DNA from: Thalassospira sp. TSL5-1
GTDB lineage: Bacteria > Pseudomonadota > Alphaproteobacteria > Rhodospirillales > Thalassospiraceae
Assembly: GCF_001907695.1 (NCBI RefSeq)
Contig: NZ_KV880642.1
Coordinates: 122,119 to 186,118 of the forward strand
Reading direction: 5' to 3'
DNA: 64,000 nt
How positions within the stretch are numbered: the first letter of the stretch is position 1; every line of letters starts with the position of its first letter. The translations under genes and the position numbers were made by a program. The notes beneath the pieces are model-generated. The model was not told the DNA's origin. It did no database searches and saw only the letters and a list, made by a program, of their open reading frames with translations. Below, one piece after another: positions 44,279-54,133 of this stretch.

Positions 44279-46051
44279 GTGTCTACAGCACGTTATTTTC
44301 AGGATGAGCTGGATTATTTGCGGAATTCCGGGCAAGACTTTGCCCGGCATTTCCCCAAGCTGACAAATTACCTGTCCGAACGCAGTACCGACCCCGATGT
44401 CGAACGGTTGTTGGAGGGCTTTGCCCTCCTGACCGGGCGGCTGCGGGAAAAAATCGACGATCAGTTACCCGAAGTCACCCAGTCGCTGTTGATGTTGCTG
44501 TGGCCCAATTTTTTGCGCCCGGTCCCGTCAATGGTGGTCATGCAAATGAACCCGCGCGAAGGGGCGATTAACGAAAGCCAGATGCTGCCTGCCGGGCTGG
44601 AAGTGGAAAGCATTCCGGTTGGTGGCACGGTGTGCAAGTTCCGCACGGCTTATGATACCGAAATTCTGCCGATCCGGGTTTCTGATATTCATCATGGTGT
44701 GTCGAAGGAAAAATCCGTCATCACCATGCAGATCGAAAGCCTGGCCGAAGAGGAAATTCGCGGGATTAACCTGACACGTTTGCGGTTCCATCTTGGTGGC
44801 AGTGATTATTCCGCACTGACGCTGGGCCTGTGGCTGCATCGCTATCTTAAAATGGCGAAAATCCGTGATATTGATACGGGTAATGAAATTGCCCTGGGCA
44901 AGGATTGCGTCAAGCAGGTTGGTCTTCAAAAATCCGAAGAAGTCTTGCCTTATCCTGATAACAGCTTTGTTGGCTATCGGTTGTTACAGGAATTTTATGC
45001 CTTTCCGCAAAAGTATTACTTTGTTGATCTTTTAAATATTCCAACCGCCCATTTGGGGGCGGATGCAACACGCTTTGAAGTGGTGTTTGAATTTGAACGC
45101 CCGATGCCGCCTGACGTGCGTATCGGCAAACAAAGCTTTTTGCTGCATTGTGTGCCGGCTATCAATTTGTTTGAGCATGATGCCGAACCGATTTTGCTGG
45201 ATGGTCGCCGGACCGAATATCACATCCGCCCGACCCGGCGCGATGCAGGCGAGATCGAGGTTTTTTCGATTGATGCCGTGACGGGCTGGCGCCCGTCGGA
45301 AGAAGGCCATTCGGGCGGTATTTCGCGCGAATTCAGCCGGTTTGAATCCTTCATGCACGAAATTGAACGGGTCGATGGCCGGGCGGCGGTTTATTTCCGG
45401 GAAAAGGTGCGCCAGTCGCTGTCGGGTGAAAAGCTGGACCGTCTGATTTCCTTTGTCCGTGAGGATGAGCTTTACCAGGTTAATGACGGTGAAACGGTTT
45501 CGGTGCGGCTGACCTGTTCAAACGGGGCAACCCCGCGTGATCTGGCGGTGGGGGATGTGTGCATTCCCACCCACATGATCCCGTCTTTTGTCAGCCCGAC
45601 CAATGTGACACGGCCGACACCGCCACGGTACCCGGTCGTTGATGGCGCGCTGCAATGGCAGCTTATTTCGGCACTGTCGCTGAACTACCTGTCTTTGCAA
45701 AGTGTCGAGGCCCTGCGCACCATTTTGAACGTGTTTGACTTTAACGCCAAGGTGGACCGCCAGCGCGAACGCGAAGCCGTGATGCGCCTGGAAGGCATTG
45801 CCAATATTTCATCGCATACGATTGACCGTCTGTTTAAGGGCCTGCCGGTACGCGGCATGCGCTCGACGATCGAGATGCGCGAAAGCAAATTTGCCAGCGA
45901 GGGCGAGATGTATCTGTTCTCGACCGTTCTGGCCGAATTTTTTGCGCTGTATGCCACCATCAATTCGTTCCACGAACTTGTCGTGCGTGGACTGGAAGCA
46001 GGGGAGGAGTACCGATGGACGGCCCGTATCGGCAACCAGCCCCTCATATGA
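44279..46051 (+). CDS. tssF: T6SS baseplate subunit TssF (VasA/ImpG)
   Basis: 590 residues, GTG start 44279 six bases after tssE. TssF pattern: YFQDELDYLRNSGQDFARHFP, STDPDVERLLEGFALLTGRL, LPEVTQSLLMLLWPNFLRPVP and, near the C-terminus, MRSTIEMRESKFASEGEMYLF. It forms the core of the baseplate wedge together with TssG and TssE. The 3' end overlaps the start region of tssG. Confidence 0.97.
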   Translation: MSTARYFQDELDYLRNSGQDFARHFPKLTNYLSERSTDPDVERLLEGFALLTGRLREKIDDQLPEVTQSLLMLLWPNFLRPVPSMVVMQMNPREGAINESQMLPAGLEVESIPVGGTVCKFRTAYDTEILPIRVSDIHHGVSKEKSVITMQIESLAEEEIRGINLTRLRFHLGGSDYSALTLGLWLHRYLKMAKIRDIDTGNEIALGKDCVKQVGLQKSEEVLPYPDNSFVGYRLLQEFYAFPQKYYFVDLLNIPTAHLGADATRFEVVFEFERPMPPDVRIGKQSFLLHCVPAINLFEHDAEPILLDGRRTEYHIRPTRRDAGEIEVFSIDAVTGWRPSEEGHSGGISREFSRFESFMHEIERVDGRAAVYFREKVRQSLSGEKLDRLISFVREDELYQVNDGETVSVRLTCSNGATPRDLAVGDVCIPTHMIPSFVSPTNVTRPTPPRYPVVDGALQWQLISALSLNYLSLQSVEALRTILNVFDFNAKVDRQREREAVMRLEGIANISSHTIDRLFKGLPVRGMRSTIEMRESKFASEGEMYLFSTVLAEFFALYATINSFHELVVRGLEAGEEYRWTARIGNQPLI

Positions 46052-47031
46052 TTGATGATTTAAAGGCCAACCCGCAGCGTTATTCGTTTTTCCGTGCTGT
46101 CGAAATTTTGCTTAAGGCATCTGGCCAGCAGGTGGAAGAACGCGCCCTGCAGACGCAAAAGGTCGAAGACCTGATTTTCCGGGTCGCGCCGGGGCTGGGG
46201 TTTCCGGCATCCGATGTGGTGTCGCTGCGCCCGGTTGACGAGGATGAAGGCAACGAACTGGAAATGACGGTGTCGTTTCTGGGCTTGCACGGGCCGTCGT
46301 CGCCTTTGCCGTCGCACATGCTGGAAACCGCAGCCTGGAGTGCTGGGGAAGAAGGTGTTCAGCAGGCGTTTAACGACTTTTTCTCGAACCGGCTGGTGTG
46401 GCTGTTTTACCTGATCTGGCGGAAATATCGTTATTACGTGCGCTATAACGCCGGTGCGACAGACCAGTTTTCGGACTGGATGTTCTCGCTGATCGGGATT
46501 GGCGGTGATGAAAGCCGGGGCAAGGCCGATGTGCCCTGGGCAAAGCTTTTGACCTATCTGGGCGTTGTGGCGGGGCGGGTGCGTTCGGCAGAAATGGTGA
46601 GTGGTGTTATCGCCCATGCCTTTTCTCTGCCCGATGTATCGATCCGCCAGCTTGAACTGCGCAAGGTGGAAATTCCGCAGGACCAGCGTGCGCGCATGGG
46701 CAGTGTGAATATGTCGTTGGGCCAGGATTTTGTTATTGGCCGTTTTGTCGAGGACCGGGCAGGCAAGTTTACCGTGGTTTTGCGCAATCTGACCTTCCAG
46801 CGGTTCCGCGATTTTTTGCCCAGCGGCAAGGATTACGCCCGACTTAAGGAACTGGTGGAGTTCCTGCTTAAGGATCAGTTGGCCTACGACATTGAACTTA
46901 ATCTTCAGCGCAATGAAGTCCCGGCATTCAAGCTGGGCTGCCCGGATACCGCAAGTCTGGGCTGGACAACATTTATCGGCAATACGCAGCGCGAGGGGCT
47001 GAAGCCCGTGGTGCTGCAGGCACGAGGGTAA
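46015..47031 (+). CDS. tssG: T6SS baseplate subunit TssG (VasB/ImpH)
   Basis: 338 residues from ATG 46015, which has the strong site GGGGAGGAG about 6 bases upstream inside tssF; ATG 46048 (ATGA overlap with the tssF stop) is the alternative and starts at the conserved MIDDLKANPQRYSFFRAVEI. Family features also include FLGLHGPSSPLPSHMLE and the C-terminal LGWTTFIG. It completes the baseplate wedge. Confidence 0.95.
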   Translation: MDGPYRQPAPHMIDDLKANPQRYSFFRAVEILLKASGQQVEERALQTQKVEDLIFRVAPGLGFPASDVVSLRPVDEDEGNELEMTVSFLGLHGPSSPLPSHMLETAAWSAGEEGVQQAFNDFFSNRLVWLFYLIWRKYRYYVRYNAGATDQFSDWMFSLIGIGGDESRGKADVPWAKLLTYLGVVAGRVRSAEMVSGVIAHAFSLPDVSIRQLELRKVEIPQDQRARMGSVNMSLGQDFVIGRFVEDRAGKFTVVLRNLTFQRFRDFLPSGKDYARLKELVEFLLKDQLAYDIELNLQRNEVPAFKLGCPDTASLGWTTFIGNTQREGLKPVVLQARG

Positions 47032-47045
47032 AAACGGGACAAACG

Positions 47046-48497
47046 ATGAAAGCAAAATTTCAAATTGAAAATGTGCATGACGCGGTACCCGCATTTCCCG
47101 TCAGTTTTGTGTTTTCACAACGGGGCGGGCTGATCGGTTCGGCACCGGATGCTACCTGGCAGATCCAGGATAGCGACGGGGCTATTCCCGAAACGGCAGC
47201 CCGCGTCATGGTTACAGACGGGCATTTCACCATCGAACGGGTATCGAACGCCAATATCCGCATTAACCGTGCCAAGGCCCCCATTCCCAGCGGGCGCCCG
47301 GTTATTTTGTCTGACAAGGACGAAGTGCAGATCGAAAATCTGAAATGCACCGTCAGCACCGGGCAAAGCGACTATCTCGATGCGCGGCCGGTCAGTGTGC
47401 ATTCGATGGTGGGGGCTGAACAGGGCAACCGCGAAGGGCTGGTGCGCGACAGTGTTTATGTCGAGGCCCGGCCGGTCGAGGCATCGGACGCGGCACGCGA
47501 AACCCGCGATGACCCGCTTGATGTGCTTGATGAGCGCCGGGTTGCCCGCCGTCAGACCGACCCTCTTTCCGCCTTTTCCGAAGCCCGGCGTTCGCGCCAG
47601 AGCGATGATGAAATCCTGCTTCAGGATGACGTCAATTTGCACCGTGGTGCTGAACCCCGTGTCACCAACAGCCAACAGGATGATGCCGACATGCACTTTG
47701 CCTCGATGCCCAATACCCGTATCCGCCGGGACCGTTATGGTTTTGAAGAACCGGTTCAGTCTGATACCGGGGCATCGGCATCCCAGGCATCATCCGCATC
47801 TGGGACATCGCGCAACACCGAAAGCGCCATTGATGCCGTGTCGGTCGATCTGCCCCACGCGGTGGACCATGTTGCCCTGCGCCCGCTGGCAAAAAGCCTG
47901 GGCATCCATTTGGGTGAAATGAGCACCGAACAGGCCGCGCGTGTGCTGAGTGATATTGGTGCTTCGTTGCGCGCCGCCCTTGAGGGGTTGAACCATATTT
48001 ACAAAAGTACCTCGGAAAGGTCGGCCAATTTCCCGCTTGCGACCATGCACCTGCATGCGCTGGAAGATAATCCGATCCGTTTTAGCCGCGATACCGACGA
48101 AGCCCTGCATGCCTTTTTCTCCAAGCGCGGGCCGGTGCATTTGTCGGCACCCGCAGCAATGCAGGAATCACTTGATCATTTGAATTCGCATCAGGCGGCA
48201 ACGGAAAAATCGATTGACCGTGCCCTTGATGCCGTGCTGGCGGCCCTGTTGCCCCGTGCTCTTGAACGCCGGTTCAAGGCCTATGACGCAGCGGGGGTAC
48301 CGGAAAACCAGGAAGCTTACGACGCCTGGTGCTGGCGGATGTACCGGGCCTATTTCTCCGAATTGCGGTCCCAGCGCCAGCAGGGTTTGCAAATGCTGTT
48401 TTGGGAAGTTTTTGGCAACGAATACCGCGCGACGCGCCGTCACGAGCAGATGCAGCGCGATCTGGGTGAAGAAAACGAAAGGGATATTGAACAATGA
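47046..48497 (+). CDS. tagH: T6SS-associated FHA domain protein TagH
   Basis: 483 residues, ATG 47046. The N-terminal ~115 residues form an FHA domain (GGLIGSAPDATWQIQDSD, DGHFTIERVSNANIRIN). A long, poorly conserved charged linker (~120-270) follows, then the typical TagH C-terminal domain (RFSRDTDEALHAFF; LLPRALERRFKAYD; FWEVFGNEYRATRR). FHA proteins bind phosphothreonine in T6SS clusters controlled by kinase/phosphatase pairs (PpkA/PppA); no such pair is in this window, so its signal input is unclear. Confidence 0.9.
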   Translation: MKAKFQIENVHDAVPAFPVSFVFSQRGGLIGSAPDATWQIQDSDGAIPETAARVMVTDGHFTIERVSNANIRINRAKAPIPSGRPVILSDKDEVQIENLKCTVSTGQSDYLDARPVSVHSMVGAEQGNREGLVRDSVYVEARPVEASDAARETRDDPLDVLDERRVARRQTDPLSAFSEARRSRQSDDEILLQDDVNLHRGAEPRVTNSQQDDADMHFASMPNTRIRRDRYGFEEPVQSDTGASASQASSASGTSRNTESAIDAVSVDLPHAVDHVALRPLAKSLGIHLGEMSTEQAARVLSDIGASLRAALEGLNHIYKSTSERSANFPLATMHLHALEDNPIRFSRDTDEALHAFFSKRGPVHLSAPAAMQESLDHLNSHQAATEKSIDRALDAVLAALLPRALERRFKAYDAAGVPENQEAYDAWCWRMYRAYFSELRSQRQQGLQMLFWEVFGNEYRATRRHEQMQRDLGEENERDIEQ

Positions 48498-49021
48498 AGC
48501 GTTTGGCGGGCTTTTTTCTGGTGGCTGTTATGGGATTGTCCCTGGCGGCCTGTGAAACGTCAGAAAAGATTTATGACGTTATTTCCGATCCCGGCATTCA
48601 GGTTGGTGCTGATGAAGTTCAGCCGACCAAGGTTTCGTTGCAGGCCTATGCCGCAGCCGATGTGAACAAGAATTTTGAAGGTGAAGCATCGCCGGTTGTT
48701 GTGCGGGTTCTCGCACTTAGCAGTGACCACCGCGTGTTTAGCTATGATTACTTCTCGCTGACTGATTCAATGGAAAAAACCCTGGGATCGACGCTTAAGG
48801 CCGATCTTGGCGAAACCATGATCAAGCCGGACACCTATCAGGTGCTTGGCCCGTATGAATTGCCCGAAGGGACCAAGAAAATTGCGGTAATCGCCGAATA
48901 TCTGGACCTGGAGAAAGCGGTTTGGCGGACCTCGGTCAATGTTCGTGATATCGGCGACAACGACCAGTTTTTGCTGTTGTTGCTCGATGAAGAAGTACGT
49001 CTGGTCAAGCAGGAAGGATAA
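48494..49021 (+). CDS. tssJ: T6SS outer-membrane lipoprotein TssJ
   Basis: 175 residues with lipobox LAAC (Cys20) after a short signal (KRLAGFFLVAVMGLSLAAC). The mature part has the TssJ pattern: VNKNFEGEASPVVVRVLALSS, FSYDYFSLTD and later IAVIAEYLDLEKAVWRTSV. It anchors the membrane complex to the outer membrane through TssM. The ATG overlaps the tagH stop. Confidence 0.93.
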   Translation: MKRLAGFFLVAVMGLSLAACETSEKIYDVISDPGIQVGADEVQPTKVSLQAYAAADVNKNFEGEASPVVVRVLALSSDHRVFSYDYFSLTDSMEKTLGSTLKADLGETMIKPDTYQVLGPYELPEGTKKIAVIAEYLDLEKAVWRTSVNVRDIGDNDQFLLLLLDEEVRLVKQEG

Positions 49022-49029
49022 ACCCGCTT

Positions 49030-50373
49030 ATGGCTTCGCATAACAAAGTGGCATGGTCCGACGGCCTGTTTGTCAAACCCCATCACTTTCAGCAGCAGAC
49101 GCGCTATCTGGAAAATCTGGCCCAGCGTTATGCGTCGGGAAGTGAGGCACACAATTTTGGCTTTCACCAGCTTATCCTGAACGAGGAACTGCTGTCGCTG
49201 GGCAAAGTTGCTGTTGTCTCTGCCAGCGGCATCATGCCCGATGGCACAGTGTTTGACATTCCCGGAACGGATGTGTCGCCGCCGGTTCTGGATATTTCCG
49301 AAGGCCTGACCGCCAACGAAATCATCTATCTGTGTGTGCCGCTGATGATTGATGGTGGCATCGAGATTGACCGGGATCGCAATGCGTCAACCGGGGTTGC
49401 CGCGCGCTATGTGACCGATGAAATTGCGGTGCGCGACAATACCGTGCAGGCGGGCGAACTGGCGGCGATTGATGTGGCCCGGGCCTGCCCGGTGCTGCTG
49501 CCGGGCTCGCAGGATCTGTCGGCTTATTCCAAGCTGGCGGTGGCGCGTATCGTCGATAAAACTGGCGAAGGGGCGATTGTCATCGACAAGGGGTTTTACC
49601 CCACGATGTTGTCGATTTCGGCAGCCCCGTCGCTGCGCCGGTTTTTGGGTGAACTGGCCGATGGTGTTGAACAGCGTGCCGCCACCATTGCCGGGCGTAT
49701 TGGCAAACCCGACCAGAACGGGGTTGCCGAAGTGGCCGACTTTTTGCTGCTGCGCGGTTTGAATTCGATGGCACCGCTTTTGCGCCATTATGTGCGCATG
49801 TCGATGGTGCATCCGCGCCCGGTTTATGAATTGCTGCTGCAAATCATTGGCGAGCTTTCGACATTCCTGAATGAAAGCAAAATCTGCCCCGATTTGCCGG
49901 TTTATGACCATGCCCTGCCGCATCAATGCTGGCCGACGGTAACACAGCATTTGCGCCAGCTTGTGACGGCAACCCTGGTGGCAAATGCCATTCCGATCCC
50001 GCATGAACACAAATTGCATGGCTATGTTGTGGCCCCGGTTCACGAACGTGAACTGATCCGCACGGCGGAATTTGTGTTGGCGGTGAAGGCCAATGTGCCG
50101 CAGGAACGCCTGCACCGTGAATTTGTTGCACAGTCGAAAATCAGTTCGATCGAAAAAATTCGCGAACTTGTTCACAAGCAGCTTCCGGGCATTCCGCTGC
50201 GTCTGATGCCGGTTGCCCCGCGTCAGCTGCCCTATCATGCCGGATATTCCTATTTCGCGCTGGAACGCTCTTCGCCGCGTTGGGGACATCTGGAAAATTC
50301 TGACGGATTTGCATTTCACATTGCCGGAGAGTTCCCGGAACTTGAACTGCAATTCTGGGCGATCATGGGATAA
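49030..50373 (+). CDS. tssK: T6SS baseplate-membrane connector TssK (VasE/ImpJ)
   Basis: 447 residues, ATG 49030. The opening SHNKVAWSDGLFVKPHHFQQ is the signature of TssK, followed by the shell and neck domains and a C-terminal domain with YFALERSSPRWGHLENS. TssK trimers link the baseplate to TssL and TssM. Nine bases after tssJ. Confidence 0.97.
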   Translation: MASHNKVAWSDGLFVKPHHFQQQTRYLENLAQRYASGSEAHNFGFHQLILNEELLSLGKVAVVSASGIMPDGTVFDIPGTDVSPPVLDISEGLTANEIIYLCVPLMIDGGIEIDRDRNASTGVAARYVTDEIAVRDNTVQAGELAAIDVARACPVLLPGSQDLSAYSKLAVARIVDKTGEGAIVIDKGFYPTMLSISAAPSLRRFLGELADGVEQRAATIAGRIGKPDQNGVAEVADFLLLRGLNSMAPLLRHYVRMSMVHPRPVYELLLQIIGELSTFLNESKICPDLPVYDHALPHQCWPTVTQHLRQLVTATLVANAIPIPHEHKLHGYVVAPVHERELIRTAEFVLAVKANVPQERLHREFVAQSKISSIEKIRELVHKQLPGIPLRLMPVAPRQLPYHAGYSYFALERSSPRWGHLENSDGFAFHIAGEFPELELQFWAIMG

Positions 50374-50378
50374 AGCCA

Positions 50379-51242
50379 ATGAGCGATATTGCCGTATCAC
50401 CATATGATTCCAGGCGGTCGGCCCCGTTGCCGGCCAATGGCCACGGCGGGCCAACACCCCGCCAGATTGGCAGCAAGCCGGATGACATGATTGAAAGCCT
50501 GATGTCATCGCGCGAAACGATGGATTTCCAGCTGTCGGCAAAGGGTAAAAACCGCCTGCTGGAAGCAGCCGTTCCTTTGCTGGGCTTAAGTGTCCGTATT
50601 CGTAATTTGCACGATTTCAACGACATCGAAGCCCTGCATAGCCGCCTGGTCAACGAAATTCCGATTTTCCAGCAGGAACTGGAGAAAATGGAATATGACG
50701 AGGCTACCGTGCTGGCCGCGCGTTACATTTTGTGCGCGACCCTGGACGAAGCCGTGCTGTCCCAGGTGTGGGGGGCCGAAAGCCTGTGGCCGGAACGCCC
50801 CATGCTGTCGATCTTTCATAACGAAACCTGGGGCGGGGAAAAGGTTTTTGCCATTCTGGACCGGGTGATGGACGAAGCGCATCGCTTCCTCGATCTTCTG
50901 GAACTGCTTTATTACTGCATCGCCCTTGGCTTCGAGGGCAAATACCATGTCATGCACAATGGGCAGGCCAAGCTGGAACAGCTTTTGCTGAATGTGCATG
51001 GCGTACTGGAAAAGCACCGGGGCGAAGCCCCGGACAAGCTGGTGAACCCGGAACCGAATATTTATGACGCCAAGGAACGTATGGGATGGCGCTTTCCGGT
51101 GTGGGGCGTTGTGCTGGTGTGTCTGGTTCTTCTGGCGGGCATCAATATTGCCTTTAACGAGAATCTCAGCAGTCAAATCGACGGGATAGAGGCCAAAATC
51201 GAAGCCTCCCTTGGTGGAAACAACATGACAGGGAGGCCCTGA
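50379..51242 (+). CDS. tssL: T6SS inner-membrane protein TssL (DotU)
   Basis: 287 residues, ATG 50379. A cytosolic DotU domain (LGLSVRIRNLHDFNDIEALHS; YILCATLDEAVLSQVWG; LLYYCIALGFEGKYHV) is followed by one transmembrane helix near the C-terminus (VWGVVLVCLVLLAGINIAF). There is no fused OmpA peptidoglycan-binding domain, so cell-wall anchoring would need another protein. It forms the inner-membrane complex with TssM. The stop overlaps the clpV start (TGATG). Confidence 0.95.
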   Translation: MSDIAVSPYDSRRSAPLPANGHGGPTPRQIGSKPDDMIESLMSSRETMDFQLSAKGKNRLLEAAVPLLGLSVRIRNLHDFNDIEALHSRLVNEIPIFQQELEKMEYDEATVLAARYILCATLDEAVLSQVWGAESLWPERPMLSIFHNETWGGEKVFAILDRVMDEAHRFLDLLELLYYCIALGFEGKYHVMHNGQAKLEQLLLNVHGVLEKHRGEAPDKLVNPEPNIYDAKERMGWRFPVWGVVLVCLVLLAGINIAFNENLSSQIDGIEAKIEASLGGNNMTGRP

Positions 51243-54133
51243 TGTTAAAGGTTTCCAAAGAACGTATTTTATCGAAACTCAATACTTACAGCCGCGAAGC
51301 CCTGAAACGGGCCAGCGAAATGGCGATTGAACAAAGCCAGTTTGAAGTTACCGTGAGCCACCTTTTGCTGGCCATGATGGAACAGCCTGGTGGTGATACC
51401 GGCAAATTGCTCTCCGTGCTGCGCATTCAGCCCGAACGCCTGGAAGCCAAATTGCGCAAGTCGCTGGATCATGCCCGCCGTGGCGCACAGGATTTGCCGG
51501 AATTTGCCACCCTGCTGCTGGAATTGTTGCAGGATGCCCTGATGCTGGGCAGTGGCGAGCTGGAAGAAGACAATATCCGCACCGGAACCATTTTTGCTGC
51601 CGTGGCGCAAAACCCGGATCGGTATTGCCATTTTTATGTGTTTTCCGAATTTGAAGCCCTGGATAGCCGCGCCATCCTCACCGGGTTTTACGACCTGGTC
51701 AAAGGCAGCATGGAAGGCAATGGCGACCCCAGCAACCCGGCCCGTGAAGGCGGTGCCAATGGCGCGGGCGATGCCCCGATCCAGAGCGAAAGTGCCCTGC
51801 ATAAATTTGGCCGCAACATGACGGAGCAGGCCAAAAATGGCGAGATTGACCCGGTATTTTGCCGCGATACCGAAATTGCGCAGATGACGGATATTTTGTC
51901 GCGCCGCCGGAAGAACAACCCCATTCTGGTGGGTGATCCCGGTGTGGGTAAAACTGCCCTGGCCGAGGGCCTGGCCCTTAAAATTGTGGAAGGTGATGTG
52001 CCCGCAGCTTTGCAGGGTGCTGCCCTGTGGGAGCTGGATCTGGGTGCCTTGCAGGCAGGGGCATCGGTAAAGGGTGAATTTGAGCGTCGCCTGAAGGCCG
52101 TGCTTGATGAAGTGATCAGCGCGCCGGAAAAGATTGTGCTGTTTATCGACGAAGCCCACACGCTTATTGGCGGCGGGGCTGCGGCTGGCGGGTCAGATGC
52201 GGCGAACTTGCTGAAACCAGCCCTGGCGCGCGGGCAAATTCGTGCCATCGCCGCCACCACCTGGTCGGAATATAAAAAATACTTTGAAAAGGATGCCGCA
52301 CTGACCCGTCGTTTCCAGTTGATCAAGCTGGCCGAACCGACGATTGACCAGTGTGTGACCATCCTGCGTGGCCTGCGCCCGCAATATGAAAGCCAGCATA
52401 ACGTTTATATTTCCGATGCGGCCCTTCATGCGGCAGCGGCCCTTTCAGTGCGGTATCTGACCGGGCGGCAACTGCCCGACAAGGCATTTGACGTGCTGGA
52501 TACCGCAGCGGTCCGCGTTGCGGCGGGGCAGTCCGCCCAGCCGCGCGAACTGGACTGGCTGAACAAACGCATTGCCATGCTGGAACGTGAACGTGCTGAC
52601 CGCGACCGTGACAGCCGGATGGCGGCCATCGGTGCGGGGACGTCGGGCGACCATATCGAGGAAACCATTGCCCGCCTGCATGCCCAGGCCGAAAAATTGC
52701 AGCATCGCTGGCAGGTGGAAAAGCAGAAGGTCAATCGCGTTATTGAACTGCGCACCCTGATTGCCAAGGGACATGAAGCCGCCAATGACGAGACCGATTT
52801 GGTTGCACATGATACTGCAGCAGATGAAGCTGGCGCCACGCGGGTTGCTGATGTGCCAGAAGTTACCGAAACGGCCGAGCAGCACGACCCCGAAGCCCTG
52901 CGGGCTGAAATCGTTTCATTGCTGGCGGAGCTGCGTGATGCGCGGCGCAATGAAACGGCCCTGGTTGAATTTGAAGTGGGCGAAGGTGTTATTGCCGATG
53001 TCATTTCGGATTGGACCGGCGTGCCCGCCTCAGCCATGTCCGATGATGATGCCGACCGTATTTTGGGCCTGGGCGATGCGCTTCGCAGCGTGATCAAGGG
53101 CCAGGATCTGGCGATTGAGGTTATTCACGACCGCATGAAGGCCGCCCGTCTTGATCTGGTGCGCGACAGTGCACCACGCGGGGTGTTTCTGCTGGTGGGG
53201 CCGTCGGGTGTGGGTAAAACCGAAACGGCAGAGCAGGTTGCCCTGAACCTATTTGGCGGTCGTCAGTTCCTGAGCGTGATCAACATGTCCGAATATCAGG
53301 AAAAGCATACGGTTTCGCGCCTTATTGGTTCGCCCCCCGGCTATGTCGGTTATGGCGAGGGCGGCATTCTGACCGAGGCCATTCGCAAGATGCCCTATTC
53401 GGTGGTGCTGCTGGACGAGGTTGAAAAGGCTCATCCCGACGTAATGAACATCTTTTATCAGGGGTTCGATAAGGGTGTCATTAATGACGGCGAGGGCCGT
53501 GAAATTGATTGCCGCAATGTCGTGTTTTTCATGACATCGAACCTGGGTTCCGATGCCCTGATGCAGAACCGCGAAACGGTTGAAAGCGCATCCATGGAGG
53601 CATTGGAAAAGGCCCTTCGTCCGCATTTGCAGGAACATTTCAAACCGGCCCTTTTGGCCCGGATGCGCATCCTGTGCTTCAAACCGCTTTCCAGCGAAAG
53701 CATTCAGCAGATCATTGATTTGAAGCTGAATGGCCTTGCCGCCCGCCTGAAAAAGGTACGCGGTATGGAATTGCGCTGGAATGACTCGGTTTTGGCCCTG
53801 ATCGAGGATTTGTGTGCCCATGCCGATAATGGTGCGCGCATGGTCGAACAGGTGATTGACCGCTGGATTTTGCCCAGCATCGCCGAAGAGGCCCTGCAAC
53901 GCATTTCCGACCACGTCAGCCTTGATGGGCTGGAACTGGATGCGGCCGATGGCGGCTTTGTCATGACCTTCCTGCCCGAAATTGCCGATGCGGCAAACGG
54001 GGCTGATGCCGATACCAATACCGATACCGATACCGATACCGATACCGATACCGAAGCCGGTCTGGATGTCGAGGGTAATGGTTCGGGAACGGAAGACGAT
54101 GACATCCCCGAGAAAGAGGCTCGGGCAGGATGA
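51242..54133 (+). CDS. clpV: T6SS sheath-recycling ATPase TssH (ClpV)
   Basis: 963 residues, ATG 51242. Layout: Clp N-domain (~1-160, LNTYSREALKRASEMAIEQ), AAA-1 with Walker A GDPGVGKT near 231 and Walker B VLFIDEAHTLIGG, a ClpB-type middle coiled coil (~440-560), and AAA-2 with GPSGVGKT near 653 and VVLLDEVEKAHPDV. It disassembles contracted TssBC sheaths. The C-terminus is unusual: an acidic tail with an (Asp-Thr) repeat encoded by a hexanucleotide tandem repeat, not needed in other ClpV proteins as far as I know. ATGA overlap with the next gene. Confidence 0.97.
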   Translation: MLKVSKERILSKLNTYSREALKRASEMAIEQSQFEVTVSHLLLAMMEQPGGDTGKLLSVLRIQPERLEAKLRKSLDHARRGAQDLPEFATLLLELLQDALMLGSGELEEDNIRTGTIFAAVAQNPDRYCHFYVFSEFEALDSRAILTGFYDLVKGSMEGNGDPSNPAREGGANGAGDAPIQSESALHKFGRNMTEQAKNGEIDPVFCRDTEIAQMTDILSRRRKNNPILVGDPGVGKTALAEGLALKIVEGDVPAALQGAALWELDLGALQAGASVKGEFERRLKAVLDEVISAPEKIVLFIDEAHTLIGGGAAAGGSDAANLLKPALARGQIRAIAATTWSEYKKYFEKDAALTRRFQLIKLAEPTIDQCVTILRGLRPQYESQHNVYISDAALHAAAALSVRYLTGRQLPDKAFDVLDTAAVRVAAGQSAQPRELDWLNKRIAMLERERADRDRDSRMAAIGAGTSGDHIEETIARLHAQAEKLQHRWQVEKQKVNRVIELRTLIAKGHEAANDETDLVAHDTAADEAGATRVADVPEVTETAEQHDPEALRAEIVSLLAELRDARRNETALVEFEVGEGVIADVISDWTGVPASAMSDDDADRILGLGDALRSVIKGQDLAIEVIHDRMKAARLDLVRDSAPRGVFLLVGPSGVGKTETAEQVALNLFGGRQFLSVINMSEYQEKHTVSRLIGSPPGYVGYGEGGILTEAIRKMPYSVVLLDEVEKAHPDVMNIFYQGFDKGVINDGEGREIDCRNVVFFMTSNLGSDALMQNRETVESASMEALEKALRPHLQEHFKPALLARMRILCFKPLSSESIQQIIDLKLNGLAARLKKVRGMELRWNDSVLALIEDLCAHADNGARMVEQVIDRWILPSIAEEALQRISDHVSLDGLELDAADGGFVMTFLPEIADAANGADADTNTDTDTDTDTDTEAGLDVEGNGSGTEDDDIPEKEARAG
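54011..54052 (+). repeat. GATACC hexanucleotide tandem repeat in clpV
   Basis: Seven consecutive 6-base units, GATACC with one AATACC variant in second place, encode Asp-Thr (Asn-Thr once) pairs near the ClpV C-terminus. Because the unit is two codons, length changes stay in frame. Such uninterrupted microsatellites tend to vary between strains. Confidence 0.95.

Noticed and set aside
54011..54052. CRISPR-like or phase-variable repeat
   Set aside because: Units are 6 bases without spacers, and length change is in frame, so neither CRISPR nor on/off switching applies.
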